A stretch of DNA of 64,000 bases, taken from NCBI GenBank assembly GCA_034440575.1, contig JAOTOL010001085.1:1-64000 (forward strand). The letters run 5' to 3'. How positions within the stretch are numbered: position 1 is the stretch's first letter; every line of letters begins with the position of its first letter. Positions 25,661-37,710 of this stretch are shown here, one piece after another. The stretch is from Imbricaverruca yamaguchii (taxonomy: Eukaryota; Arthropoda; Thecostraca; Neoverrucidae). Both the position numbers and the translations under genes were made by a program. The notes under the pieces were generated by a model that saw only the letters and a program-made list of their open reading frames with translations, made no database searches and had not been told where the DNA came from.

Positions 25661-28600
25661 TATGTGGAACTGATCGTACCGAATCTACTCCAGGGATTCG
25701 TCACCTCAATTATCCACTTGACTGGTATGCAGGATCAATTTTACCTCTACTTACATAGTTAGAGCATAGAGCATTATAACGATTTGACTAATTATCTGTA
25801 TTGTCGCAGTGAATATCAGGCCAATATCTTAATACTTTTGCAACAGGTTAATCCATCCTAGCTTTATTTCAAATCCAATGTTGCCCCGCAGTGGCAACGG
25901 GTAACAACATCCACATATTCCGCAGTTGCCACCTCGAAGCTCTAATGATTGATAGCGCTTCCTTCGGGCGCTCCTTATGCCGTCAGCGGCCTATCAGATT
26001 CGACATGTGAACTAATGTCATGAATCACAATCTAGGCTAAGTCAGAGTGGTTGCCATGACCCAACGATGATATGAGAACTGACATCCCAAAGTGATACCG
26101 ATGAAGCATCTGGTCGGGGTACATGTGTACGGTAAGCCACAGCACACCTCCTGTGACCATGAAGTCTCAGGACGCAGTTCCAAATGCAATTTTCAGCGGA
26201 TGTCCCTGGGATCGATGACTCGGGGTGCTGAGCTGCTGAGTTTGAGACCAAGATTTGTGCCCACAACCAATATCACCGATAGAGCACTCTGGCTAATTGG
26301 TTGATTTGACGCAACGGAGAAGATACAGTCGATGTGACCAGGTTGAAAGTAAAGCAGGAGTTGTGCTCATCAATCCGCTTAAAACTTAACAACGTGGAAT
26401 AATTACTTACCCTCGTCACATCCAACAACTTCCTGATAGCATTTCTCAGACATTTCATTTATTTCCTTGGTAGGGCGGATTTCAGTTGGTATTCGAAATA
26501 ATTCGTGAAAGGTCAGGTACTCTTGCGTGAGGCATCAAAGGGAAGATGAAAAGTGTTTGGGGATCGCTGGCATTAATATCTGCCATTCGAGACGCGGATT
26601 TCTCGCCGAGACGATTTCGCCGCGATCATCGCGGAGAGGCCCTCGCGCAGCCCCTCGCCGTTTAACCTTATTTCGGAAGTGTAGAACCCGTCCCCATCTT
26701 GTTTTGCGCCTGCCACTCCCTACCCCTTTGCGATAGAAGCGTGAAATTCAGTGACTTTTCCAACTTCCAGTTTTTTACTTCGTATCGACATGTGAATTTC
26801 GTAACTGTGTCAGAGTCAGCTCTAGGAGCGAATATTCGAAGGCACTTGTGGTATACCATTCCGAAAACTTAGGAACAGTTCATGCATCTGAATATTTTCC
26901 TTTGTTTTGCTGTTCAAGGGCCTACAAGTTTGAATTCAGGTGTTCATGCTAGCTTGCTCATTATCGAAGATATTACTTTCAGCTTACCCATGTCCGGGGC
27001 AAATCCAAGATGGACAGGAAGATGGACAACATATGGCTGGGGTTTTCTAAGTGAAATCATCTACGATTCCATGCGAAGGTTCGTTTTCTTGTACCATTTT
27101 GTGACACACCTTTCACGTCACTGCCCATATTGCACATCGGAGCTAATAAACCATGTGGCATATTATACCATGGGTGTATCTAGGAAATATAAATAAAAGC
27201 TGCAATCGTTCGAATTTGAGAACTGCACAGCCAAACCTACATAGCGATTACCAATTTATTTTCAAAGTCAGTGGTGCAATCATGGAAAACTTCCTTAATG
27301 GTTAATTCAGAAAGGTGGTGGTACGGATGACATACACACACGAAATCGAAACCGACCATGAGCAATGCCACAACAAAATCGATCTTGTATCAATAGCGGT
27401 TCAAGGAGGATGCGGTGAGATACATTCAGTGCAAACGGTCATAGCGCATCACAAGCAGTGACAAAGCCCAAATATGTTTTCAATGGTGAATCCAAGAGAT
27501 GAGTAGTAGGTACTCAGAACGTGCCATATTCAACCAATTCAAGCAACGGCGCAGCGAGGCTGATACTTTACCAGGACGGATCAAGGAAGGGAGGAAATAA
27601 TTAAATACAAAGGAATATAATAGATCATAAGCAGTGGCAGAGTTACAATATTTATAATGGTCAATTATTGTAGAAGCAGTTCCACGCAGGCTTTTAGAAC
27701 ACTCCGTATAATAATTTCTTTGCTACGCCTATGGACAAAAACATTGGCGGTAAGCGCGAAGAAGAAACAGCACCAAAGAACAAGAGATGCCCATCCTTGG
27801 GCTCCTGGCTACACTATTGGCTGTTTTACATGTGCATGTTTCTGCATAAAGAGGCGCCTTGAACTGTTAAAGATAACACACTGAGCACAAACTTTACCAA
27901 TGCAAAAGTGTAAAATGAAATACATTTCTTGAATTTCCTCTCTCCATAATATTTGTCCACTGAATTAGTACTTGTAAAAATTGTAAAATTGTAAGATTCC
28001 AAACATGTAGAATAGATCAGTAGAACTAATTTGAGCTACACCGCTTGGAAATCTGCTCCATAAATTCCGCAAACTAATGGGACGGTCAGAATGCACTCCC
28101 TTACAGACTTATTTGTACAATAGTCTTATCGTAGCGGAGTTGACATGACTAAATTTGTATCTTTTGAAGATCTTTAGTGGTAAATTTGATTTGGTCATGA
28201 TAGTTCACTGAGGTATGACGTCATTTCCAGAACTATGTCAAATGCATGTTTCTCGACTCGTAGTTTTTGCCTTCAGTTTACGGACTCAAATGATTCGCAT
28301 TAAGCGGTTTAGATGCTTTAGATGCTTCACTACTGACCTCCCAATGATCCACAGAAGTCATTGACATCAATTGATCTCGGGTGAATTTCTGTCTGCAAAA
28401 CATAGATTCCAGGATGTGGTACGGCCTAATGTTGGAGTCAGTGACTACTTTGTACACTCTGGAGTTCCAGATACGCAACTATTAAGAGAAGCAAGCTTTT
28501 ATGAGCTTTCAAACATACCACCGAACAAACCACCGAAGGTCACGGCCGATGCAAATTGCGAAGTTTGACCTGTCTTAACCCATTAGCGAGCACGTCGTGA

Positions 28601-30777
28601 GGTGAAATAGGAAGTCGATGTAATTTCACGGACACGGACATACTCTGGTGTTCATTTTATAGCTACATCTTAAAGAAGATTCTGTTCACGGTCCGGTTGC
28701 ACCTACCCAGTGCGGACGTTTCTGGAATTGTTTGCCCTAACTGTCCCTGGAAGTTCACTGGCTGATTACAAGTTGAGTAGCATTGGATTTTCTTCATGGT
28801 ACGCAATGCGCTGATTTCTGTCCTGCGTCTCAGTTTCGATTAAGGGAGAAATGGCGGGAGGGTTTGACACTTCATCTTGCGCATTGCCTCGTATTTTATG
28901 AATTTATTGGGAGAGTTTGGATTTGCAATGACAGTCTATCTTGTAATGGGCACTGGGAAGGATTCCATATCAGAAGTGCACGGTCGAGGACAGTCTAAGT
29001 TTTCCTGATGTCAGCTCAATAAAAGTAATTCAATCCAAATAATGGCATGTAAGAGCTGGGAAATCATGTGGAATGTAATCACGAACTAAAACGCCAACAA
29101 TTTCATCTTTTGAACTAACCGAACATTAACATGATTGATTAACGGCGCTGTGCCGATTGTAGAACAAGTGAATTTCTAAAGCATTCCAGAAATATTGTTC
29201 TCTGGTGGCGTCCAACTGGAAGAGATGAGCTCATGCTAGAGATAGGAGCCAGTTCATCGTCCCAGTAGGAGTACCTCTTCCTCAACTTATGTCAGGTTTC
29301 CGATCTGCTTTACCTCGCAAAAACAACTTTGAGTTGGTATGCATATGACGTCGGACTTATCTTTACTTCTTGCATAGATTGTGCCACCCACACTGCCGTT
29401 CTTGTTGCCTAGCGTCGGGACGGATCTCAGTTTAGGACCTCAGAACGGATCTCAGTTTAGGACCTCAGGACTGATCTCAGAAGTATTGCAATGCGCTGCC
29501 GTTAGGCTCAACATTAAGTGATTTGCACAAAATTTCACTTAGTGGGCACAGTGGCCATATGCCCGCGCAAAGCATATGACCACCTTCACGAGTGGAGGGG
29601 GAGGGGAAGGAAAGGAGGGCGTTGCTAAATTGTTAGCGGAGAGAGTTAGCGACATGCAACGAAAATCAGCGTGATGCATATCATGATGCCTCACGATTGG
29701 TATTTTACTATTAGTCTCGGCGTAACTGGGTGACCTCCGTAACTCAAGTATTTATTTTTCACAAAAAAGCTAACAGTTTCGTGTTCATTGGATGCTTGTG
29801 TGATAACACCCCAGACATGTGCTCCACATGCTCATCATGGTGCTCACGCGTATCGTGTAGTACAGTAACCATGTGCAACTTGATGTATACATTTCATCCC
29901 TTAATGGTCAGGTGAGGTTAAATTGTTGACCTTATTTTGGATATTACCAAAATAGTACCCGAACACCACAATATTTTGTAGTACCAAAAAGTACAATTAG
30001 ACAGGTAATCCAGCTTTGGCGTCAAACCAGACTGCAGGATGATTTACAACTCGAAACGGCTACCTGAGGTCAAGTTAGACATTCTATTGTCTTGGAAATA
30101 CCAATGACGTATGTCAACAGGTTAAAGCTGGGTTATCCATGATTCTGTTATACCAATCAACACTCGCCGTGGCGCACAGTGAGTGCGATAAACCGACGAA
30201 AATTCGCAATTTTGACGAAAAACGACCTCTTCCCTGTACAACGCCATAGGTTAGTAACCTAACATAACATCCTCAGACATGTTACGCCAAAGGATCAACA
30301 AGAGATCTCCCTATGGAATATATCCTTTAATTTCGATCTGAAATGAACCTTTAACTCCATTCAATTATAATTTCGTGGTCATCATTACACCTTTTTCACC
30401 AATCCGCCATTCCGATATTCAAGTTTCTACAATATATGAACACACACACATGGTAAGAGTGTCATACCAACTGAGTACGGGCGAAAGGTGTACGGGCGAG
30501 GAAAGAGTTGATTGAGTTGACCTATTGATAATATTGAATGATAAAGGTTATGTTCTGCTTGCTACTCGGCATCGATAATATCCAGGTCACACTATTTGAT
30601 TACAGGAAGGCTGTCCAGTGTTATTAGATACAAGTTCGATTATCAAATCTACAGTTTTCCGTCTATCTTGTAAATGCGTTATGATCGACAACGAGATTTT
30701 GAATATTCTCAGTCCTTGCACGGATTGCTAATCGATTTAATCTCGTCTTCGTTGCTAAATACGTATCGTGGTATATG

Positions 30778-30778
30778 C

Positions 30779-30851
<73 letters not shown>

Positions 30852-30852
30852 T

Positions 30853-30897
<45 letters not shown>

Positions 30898-30951
30898 ACA
30901 TATATGCATGCACATATATATTTTTATCTTTGCATATATACAAATATATTA

Positions 30952-31045
<94 letters not shown>

Positions 31046-31059
31046 GTGTGTGTGTGTGT
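30778..31059. repeat. (TA)n, (GT)n, (GT)n compound microsatellite
   Basis: TA run 30778-30846, GT run 30855-30896, AT-rich spacer, then a ~100-bp GT run 30959-31059 with one CG. In transcript sense of the channel gene these are CA and UA repeats lying about 570 nt downstream of the exon 7 donor. Confidence 0.97.
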
Positions 31060-31312
31060 AGTGATATTGCATATGTGAAGGTCTCAATAGCTCAGTTTTT
31101 AGTAGTGCCGCATTGAATCTACCAAAACTTCTCGAAAATGCGATATTATTTTCCTTGTAGGAACTATTTATCAATATTGGTGTATCATTCGATCCTTCAT
31201 AGGAGGCATTTTCAGGAAGCGTTTCATTGGTGGCACCCTCCGAACCCGTCCAACAAAGCCTTTCTGCAGCCTAGTGTCTGAAACAGCTCCGCTTTCCGAG
31301 AGTTATGTTGTT

Positions 31313-31359
31313 CATGGTCGTCACTGAAAGCCTGTCCATGGCTTTCAGTGAGTACCATG
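31313..31359. repeat. Hairpin-forming inverted repeat in intron 7
   Basis: CATGGT, then CACTGAAAGCC, loop TGTCCAT, then GGCTTTCAGTG, then ACCATG: an 11-bp perfect inner stem and a 6-bp outer stem separated by symmetric 3-nt mismatches. On the plus strand it is followed by three ~21-bp ACACCTCCTCCC.TGCTCT repeats (31361-31415). Confidence 0.85.
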
Positions 31360-31571
31360 GACACCTCCTCCCTTGCTCTACACCTCCTCCCCTGCTCTAC
31401 ATCTCCTCACCTGCTCATTCAACTTGTAAGCTATGTATGTGCCATTTCCGGCACATACACAGGAGTGAACACACACCGAGAGTGCTGATGTTAGGCGAAT
31501 ACACCTAGCCAGTACGTAAAGCCATATTACTACTTACACAAGTGTAACCACAACTCGGTTATACATGGGCA

Positions 31572-31612
31572 CTCACCATGACAAAACGACGCCGAGGCTT
31601 GACGGCACGCGT
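31572..31612 (-). repeat. Diverged tandem copy of the exon 7 end and 5' splice site
   Basis: In transcript sense the exon end GTGCCGTCAAGCCT..GTCATT..TCATGG is followed 50 nt later by GTGCCGTCAAGCCT..GTCGTT..TCATGG and a second donor-like GTGAGTG. Fourteen bases at the left are identical; the rest differs mainly by transitions and a one-base gap next to the donor. Because of that gap, use of the copy donor would leave phase 1 instead of phase 0, shifting the frame before TM2. Confidence 0.75.
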
Positions 31613-31625
31613 CGGGAACACTTAC

Positions 31626-31729
31626 CCATGATATAATGACAATAAGGCTTGACGGCACATACATCTGGATCAGGTAGTAGCCCATGGAGCGCTCGAACTG
31701 GATCTGCAGCGCTAGGCGTGAGTAGTTGC
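31626..31729 (-). CDS. Rdl: RDL-like exon 7 (end of loop C and TM1)
   Basis: A 104-nt exon, acceptor CTGTTGGCAG|GC and donor TCATGG|GTAAGTG, phase 1 to 0. It completes a Gly codon and reads [14 protein letters not shown], then [25 protein letters not shown] is the tip and descending strand of loop C, carrying the aromatic Tyr that packs on [15 protein letters not shown] is the pre-TM1/TM1 junction typical of anion-selective Cys-loop receptors. [15 protein letters not shown] is slightly closer to glycine or mollusc receptors than insect RDL ([15 protein letters not shown]). The last ~30 nt plus the donor have a diverged tandem copy 50 bp into the intron. Confidence 0.95.
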
Positions 31730-34354
31730 CTGCCAACAGTCGGTTGACTCGTCAGGCGTGGACATGCTCGCGCGTGCACACACCGACAGCCAGGGCCGGG
31801 GCGCGGCCACCGATGTGGACAACGGTGGACATCGCCGCGGGCAGTTCTGACACCACACTGTGTCATTTATGTCGAATTACTGTAGTTCGCGCCGGCTTAG
31901 ATTGACGCAATTTATCACGAGGCTTGGTAATTGGCGCGCTTAGCAGAACGAGTTGCTTCGACGTGAACAAACGACTGCGGAGATGGAGCATTAGAGACAG
32001 TTACGGCGCGTGACGTCAGGAAACGCGAGACCACGAGCACAACGGGCAGGTACGCTTCATACGTGCGCGACGACGAAGTGCAAGCGGCATGCAGGCGGCA
32101 GGCGTGCACGTTCTGATGAACACCAGTGTTTTGATCAGCTGGCGCTCGGACATGGCATAACTGCACTGCTTTATCACAGATTAAAACCGAAAAGCTTCGA
32201 GGTCATTCTTCGACAAGCCAAGTTCCGCCAGGTACAGTTAGGCTGCGGTGGCTAGCGTCAGGGCCCGATGCTGGCCTGGCTGCGAACCTTTGCCAGGCAG
32301 GCTGGCCTCTGCCCCAGCTGTCCTGCGCCACTGGCAGACCGCTGCACTCTGTTGAGCTATTTACCATTTGGCGTCCCGTGTAGCAGGCTTCTATCCCGCA
32401 CAATGCAGCTGCGTCTTCCATGGAACAGCCATTTCCCATGTAGCAGTCAAATATTACGTGTAGCACTATTTTGTCCAGTGTAGCAACCGTGGGCCCAATT
32501 CATCAAACTGGTCCCACATATCAGTCTTTTGTCGAGACTGTCGAGCCTCAGATACCGATGCAACCAATGTGACAACCATTAGCTCTCTGAACCAGCTCAT
32601 GTTGGAACTCCCCCTCCCCTAGTCTCCTTCAGCTGAATGCAAATACAAATAACGTTCTTTGTGTTAGTCCTCAAGTGTATGCGTTGAAACATTGAAATAG
32701 GTCCATCGGGATAGATCATAGAGCATTCTCTATTAATTTCAATTGATGGGCTGAAATTGATGTGGCAATATATGCATTAATGGGCGTCTAAGGCGATCCC
32801 CAAGGCAGGTTATTGCCATTGTGGCTGATAATGGGCAGAGAGTTCATTCTAAGCATCTTGTATGCACCACCAGTTGAGTGACCGCCAGCATTATGCATAA
32901 TTATATTGTAACAAGGTATCGGGCAAAGCCTGGCAGGCAGCGTTCTCTTAACCACATCCCACAGCAATAAACGAGATTATCATAGATTTCTGTCCTCGAC
33001 TGGTACAAGACAAAGTGTCCCCTACAGCAATAATGGGTGGCAATCTAGACGAAAGTATGCCTTTTCCGGTGGGCGGGTGGCCGAAAAGCGGGCACCACTA
33101 TATGGCTGCCGTCAGAGCCGCTAATGTGGTCGGAAGAATGCGCTGCAATTACGGCGCCCGTCGGCCGCGCGCGGCACTCATGGCGCACGGCGGCGGTCAT
33201 CGCGCCATTACTGCCGCGACAGTCGGCTGGGTGCACTTTGGCGGTCATAGGAGCCACGTGGTCCTCCGCACTCTGAGCTACGACAGGACGGGCTGCGTGT
33301 GTCGTTAGCCCTGGTCCGGCTCAATTGGACTCCCACTGCTTTCAGGTCTTCGATTTTAACAGATTCTATCCAGACGAGACACGGAAATTATGGTCGGGTA
33401 GCGTGGATGGGCCTGCGTTCAGCTTTTCAGTGACCTTTCAGGCGGCAAGTTGTGGCTCTACTGTCGATTCTCGGACTTAGAAATGACGCTGAAGATTGGC
33501 GCCGAACATGACACTGTAGAAGGGTTTGTTCGATACCAGAAATAACGCAGATATCGTAAACTCAGCACCGAAATAAGTCCGCACCGCTCTGACAAGTGCC
33601 TATTGACGTTTGGTATCACACATATGTTCAATAATTAGTCCAACGCTGTAGTTGGAAGCTGCTTAGCCAAGTAGTAAAGGAGAGTTTGCATGCCACAGCG
33701 ATACAAAGCTATTTGTGTTGAACTCAGGCTCAGGTTGAAAATTTTCCTCTACGACGGCGGGAGCGGGAAGCCAGTTTACCATGCCATTAACGGTAGGCCA
33801 ATCGTTTAGTGAAGATTGATGGAAGCAGTGTCGACATGGAAGGCTGAGAAGGGTGGGAAAGGAGGACGCGCACAATTCCTCGGTGCATCGACAACGGAGG
33901 TCATGACGCCTGAAACATGTGTCCCATCAGCGCAGGATCTCAATCGATCACACTGCTCATGTCGATGTACTGCATCGCACATTGCCCGGGAGCGGCGATG
34001 TAATTCGGTGCCAGCTGTTCGGTGTGGACACCAGACGGACCCCGGATGACAGACTGCATCGACAGTCGCTGGTGTGATCGACTGCAAGACAGTCACCATG
34101 GACCGACCGGGTTGTGCGGAAGTTGCTACTGATGTTGGCTTGATGGAACGCCTAATCGGGAATCGGGTGTTTCGGTTTCGCGTGTCAGCGGAGTACGGTG
34201 TTCCGGAAAGCGGATGGATGCCGTGCGTGTGTCGCATTACCAGGGTGGAAGTTGTCTTCCAAGACGCAGACTGACACGGCCGACGCCAGGTGAACACGTC
34301 GAGTCGGGAAGGCGAGACGTTCTGGTATGGCGGTGTGACGGGACGGTGTAGAGA

Positions 34355-34636
34355 GGTGTGCCAGCAAGGGTTGACGGGCACACCGTGGGGGACAGTGTGG
34401 AAGGAAGTGTGAAGAGACGGTGTGGCAGGGCGGGTTGACGGGCACACCGTGGGGGACAGTGTGGAAGGAAGTGTGAAGAGACGGTGTGGCAGGGCGGGTT
34501 GACGGGCACACCGTGGGGGACAGTGTGGAAGGAAGTGTGAAGAGACGGTGTGGCAGGGCGGGTTGACGGGCACACCGTGGGGGGCAGTGTGGAAGGAAGT
34601 GTGAAGAGACGGTGTGGCAGGGCGGGTTGGCAGGCT
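34355..34636. repeat. 64-bp minisatellite, about 4.4 copies
   Basis: Unit with GGTTGACGGGCACACCGTGG, GACAGTGTGGAAGGAAGTGT and GAAGAGACGGTGTGGCAGGG. Copies are nearly identical, spaced exactly 64 bp (34379, 34443, 34507, 34571). It creates most of a 335-codon minus-strand frame that I do not regard as a gene. Confidence 0.96.
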
Positions 34637-34647
34637 GACATGTCTGA

Positions 34648-34680
34648 CTAGTGTGGGACCATCTGGTCCTGCCACACTAG
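34648..34680. repeat. Inverted repeat between minisatellite blocks
   Basis: CTAGTGTGG..GACCA and TGGTC..CCACACTAG are reverse complements around a 2-nt centre, with a small bulge. The arms carry the GTGTGG core of the surrounding arrays in opposite orientations. Confidence 0.8.
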
Positions 34681-35282
34681 CCCTCACGGTATTAGGGGTA
34701 GTGTGGCAGGACAGGATAGTGTGAAGAGGTACTGTGGCAGGACGGGTTGGCGGGCTGCTGCGTGAGGTCGGTGTGGAAGCTCGAGGTAAGACTGATGTGT
34801 GGAAGGAAAGCATGGCCGACCGTTAGTTGAACACACAGCATCCTTCCGAATTTTGTCACACAGAACAAAATCCTCCCTAACAAATTCCCCATCCTTTTCA
34901 TACTGGAAGCTCCAATGGTTCTGATTGACAGTGCAAATTTATTACTGCATTGCTGTTCTTACTGTATGGCTATGGAGTACAAACAAGGATTGCATTTCGG
35001 GCACACAATTTTGTCTTCTTCTATCTAGTATTTATGGCATCGTTTATCATAAGCTACACACTAAAATTAGGCGAGCCAAAATGCGGATATAACAAAAAAG
35101 CATGTAGTAAAAATAAAAGGAAGATTATCATTCCAGGAGGTAACGGCGAGACAATCTCGCCTCTCCTCATCGAGGATTCAAAATATGAATGCCAAGCCCT
35201 GAGCAGGGTGCCGTTTCAGGCAGTGTGCGAAGTCAGTGTGGAATAGCAATGTGGCGAGGCGGCTAAGCCTGCCGGTCTGGTG

Positions 35283-36955
35283 GAATGTTGTGGCAGGACG
35301 GTGTGGCAGGACGGTGTGGAAGGACGGTGTGGCAGGACGGTGTGGCAGGACGGTGTGGTAGGACGGTGTGGTAGGACGTTGTGATAGGACGGTGTGGTAG
35401 GACGGTGCGGTAGGATGGTGTGGTAGGATGGTGTGGTAGGACGGTGTGGTAGGACGGTGTGACAAAACGGTCTGGTGGAATGTGGTGGCAGGACGGTGTG
35501 GTAGGATGGTGTGGTAGGATGGTGTGGTAGGACGGTGTGGCAGGACGGTGTGGTAGGATGGTGTGGTAGGACGTTGTGATAGGACGGTGTGGTAGGACGG
35601 TGCGGTAGGATGGTGTGGTAGGATGGTGTGGCAGGACGGTGTGGCAGGACATTGTGATAGGACGGTGTGGCAGGACGGTGTGGCAGGACGGTGTGGCAGG
35701 ACGGTGTGGTAGGACGGTGTGGTAGGACGGTGTGGTGGGACGTTGTGATAGGACGGTGTGGCAGGACGGTGTGGCAGGACAGTGTGGCAGGACGGTGTGG
35801 TAGGACGGTGTGGTAGGACGGTGTGGTAGGATGGTGTGGTAGGACGGTGTGGCAGGACGGTGTGGCAGGACGGTGTGGCAGGACGGTGTGGTAGGACGGT
35901 GTGGTAGGACGGTGTGGTGGGACGTTGTGATAGGACGGTGTGGCAGGACGTGTGGTAGGAGGTGTGGTGGGACGGTGTTGTAGGACGGTGTGGCAGGACG
36001 GTGTGGTAGGATGGTGTGGTAGGACGGTGTGGCAGGACGGTGTGGCAGGACGGTGTGGCAGGACGGTGTGGTAGGACGGTGTGGTAGGACGGTGTGGCAG
36101 GACGGTGTGGCAGGACGGTGTGGTAGGACGGTGTGGTAGGACGTTGTGATAGGACGGTGTGACAGGACTGTAGGACGGTGTGGTAGGACGTTGTGATAGG
36201 ACGGTGTGGCAGGACGGTGTGGTAGGACGGTGTGGTAGGAGGGTGTGTAGGACGTTGTGATAGGATGGTGTGGCAGAACGGTGTGGCAGGACGGTGTGGC
36301 AGAACAGTGTGGCAGGACGATGTGGTAGGACGGTGTGGTAGGACGTTGTGATAGGACGGTGTGACAGGACGGTGTGACAGGACGGTGTGGTAGGACGGTG
36401 TGGTAGGACGGTGTGGTAGGACGGTGTGGTAGGACGGTGTGGTAGGACGGTGTGGTAGGACGGTGTGGCAGAACGTTGTGGTAGGACGCTGTGGTAGGAC
36501 GGTGTGGCAGGACGTTGTGATAGGAAGGTGTGGTAGGACGTTGCGATAAGACGGTGTGGCAGGACGGTGTGGTAGAACTGTGTGGTAGGATGGTGTGGCA
36601 GAACGGTGTGGCAGGACGGTGTGGCAGGACGTTGTGATAGGACGGTGTGGCAGGACGGTGTGGAAGGACGGTGTGGTAGGACGGTGTGGTAGGATGGTGT
36701 GGCAGGACGGTGTGGCAGGACGGTGTGTTAGGACGGTGTGGTAGGACGTTGTGATAGGACGGTGTGGCAGGACGGTGTGGCAGGACGGTGTGGTAGGACG
36801 GTGTGGTAGGACGGTGTGGTAGGACGGTGTGGTAGAACTTTGTGGCAGGACGGTGTGACAGGATGGTGTGGCAGAACGTTGTGGTAGGACGGTGTGGCAG
36901 AACGTTGTGGTAGAACGGTGTGGTAGGACGGTGCAGGAGGACGTTGTGGCATGAC
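35283..36955. repeat. 13-bp minisatellite, about 125 copies
   Basis: Tandem GGACGGTGTGGYA with single-base variants (GGACGTTGTGATA, GGATGGTGTGGTA, GAACGGTGTGGCA) in mixed order. The minus strand gives a 601-codon open frame with 13-residue periodicity (HRPTTPSYHTVLP), a repeat product. Confidence 0.97.
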
Positions 36956-36961
36956 ACTGTT

Positions 36962-37710
36962 GAATCTGTGTAGCGAGGATAGTGAGATGGAACAGTGTGG
37001 CCAGGTTTGACGAGACGGAACAGTGTGGCGAGGATAGCGGTGTGGAGCGGTGTGGTGAGGTTTAGCAAGATGGGACAGTGTAACGAGGTTTGACGAATTG
37101 GGACGGTGTGGGGAGGTTCGACGAGATCGGACAGTGTGGCGAGGATAGTGAGATGGAGTAGTATGGCGATGCTTAGCGAGATGGGACAGTGTGGCGAGGC
37201 TAGGCGAGATGGGACAATGTGGCGAGGATAGCGAGATGGGATAGTGTGGCGAAGATAGCGAGATGGGACAGTGTGTCGAGGCTTGGCGAGATGGGATAGT
37301 GTGGCGAAGATAGCGAGATGGGACAGTGTGGCGAGGCTTGGCGAGATGGGACAATGTGGCGAGGATAGCGAGATGGAGCAGTGTGGTGAAGTTTAGCGGG
37401 AAGGGACAGTGTGGCGAGGTTTGCCGAAATGGGAGGTGTGGCGAGGTTTGACTAGGTGGAACAGTGTGACGAGGTTTCACGAGGTGGGACGGTGCAACGA
37501 AGTTTGACGAGATGGGACAGTGTGGCGAGGATAGCGAAATGGAGCAGTATGGCGAATATTTCGAGATGGGACAGTGTGGCGAGGTTTGACGAAATGGGAC
37601 AGTGTGGAGTGGTTTGGCGAGATGGGGCAGTGTGTCGAGGCTTGATGAAATAGGGCGGTGTGGCGAGGATTCATGAGATAGGGCAGTGTGGCGATGCTTG
37701 ATGAGCTGGC
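36962..37710. repeat. 27-bp minisatellite, about 27 copies
   Basis: Unit AGCGAGATGGGACAGTGTGG plus CGAGGAT with many variants. It follows the 13-bp array directly and shares its ACRGTGTGGCRAGG core, suggesting that one array arose from the other. As 27 is a multiple of three it yields a 9-residue periodic minus-strand frame of 350 codons. Confidence 0.95.

Noticed and set aside
33806..34813. 335-codon minus-strand frame
   Set aside because: Middle is the 64-bp minisatellite; the rest is GC-rich without recognisable motifs, and it lies inside intron 6 of the channel gene.
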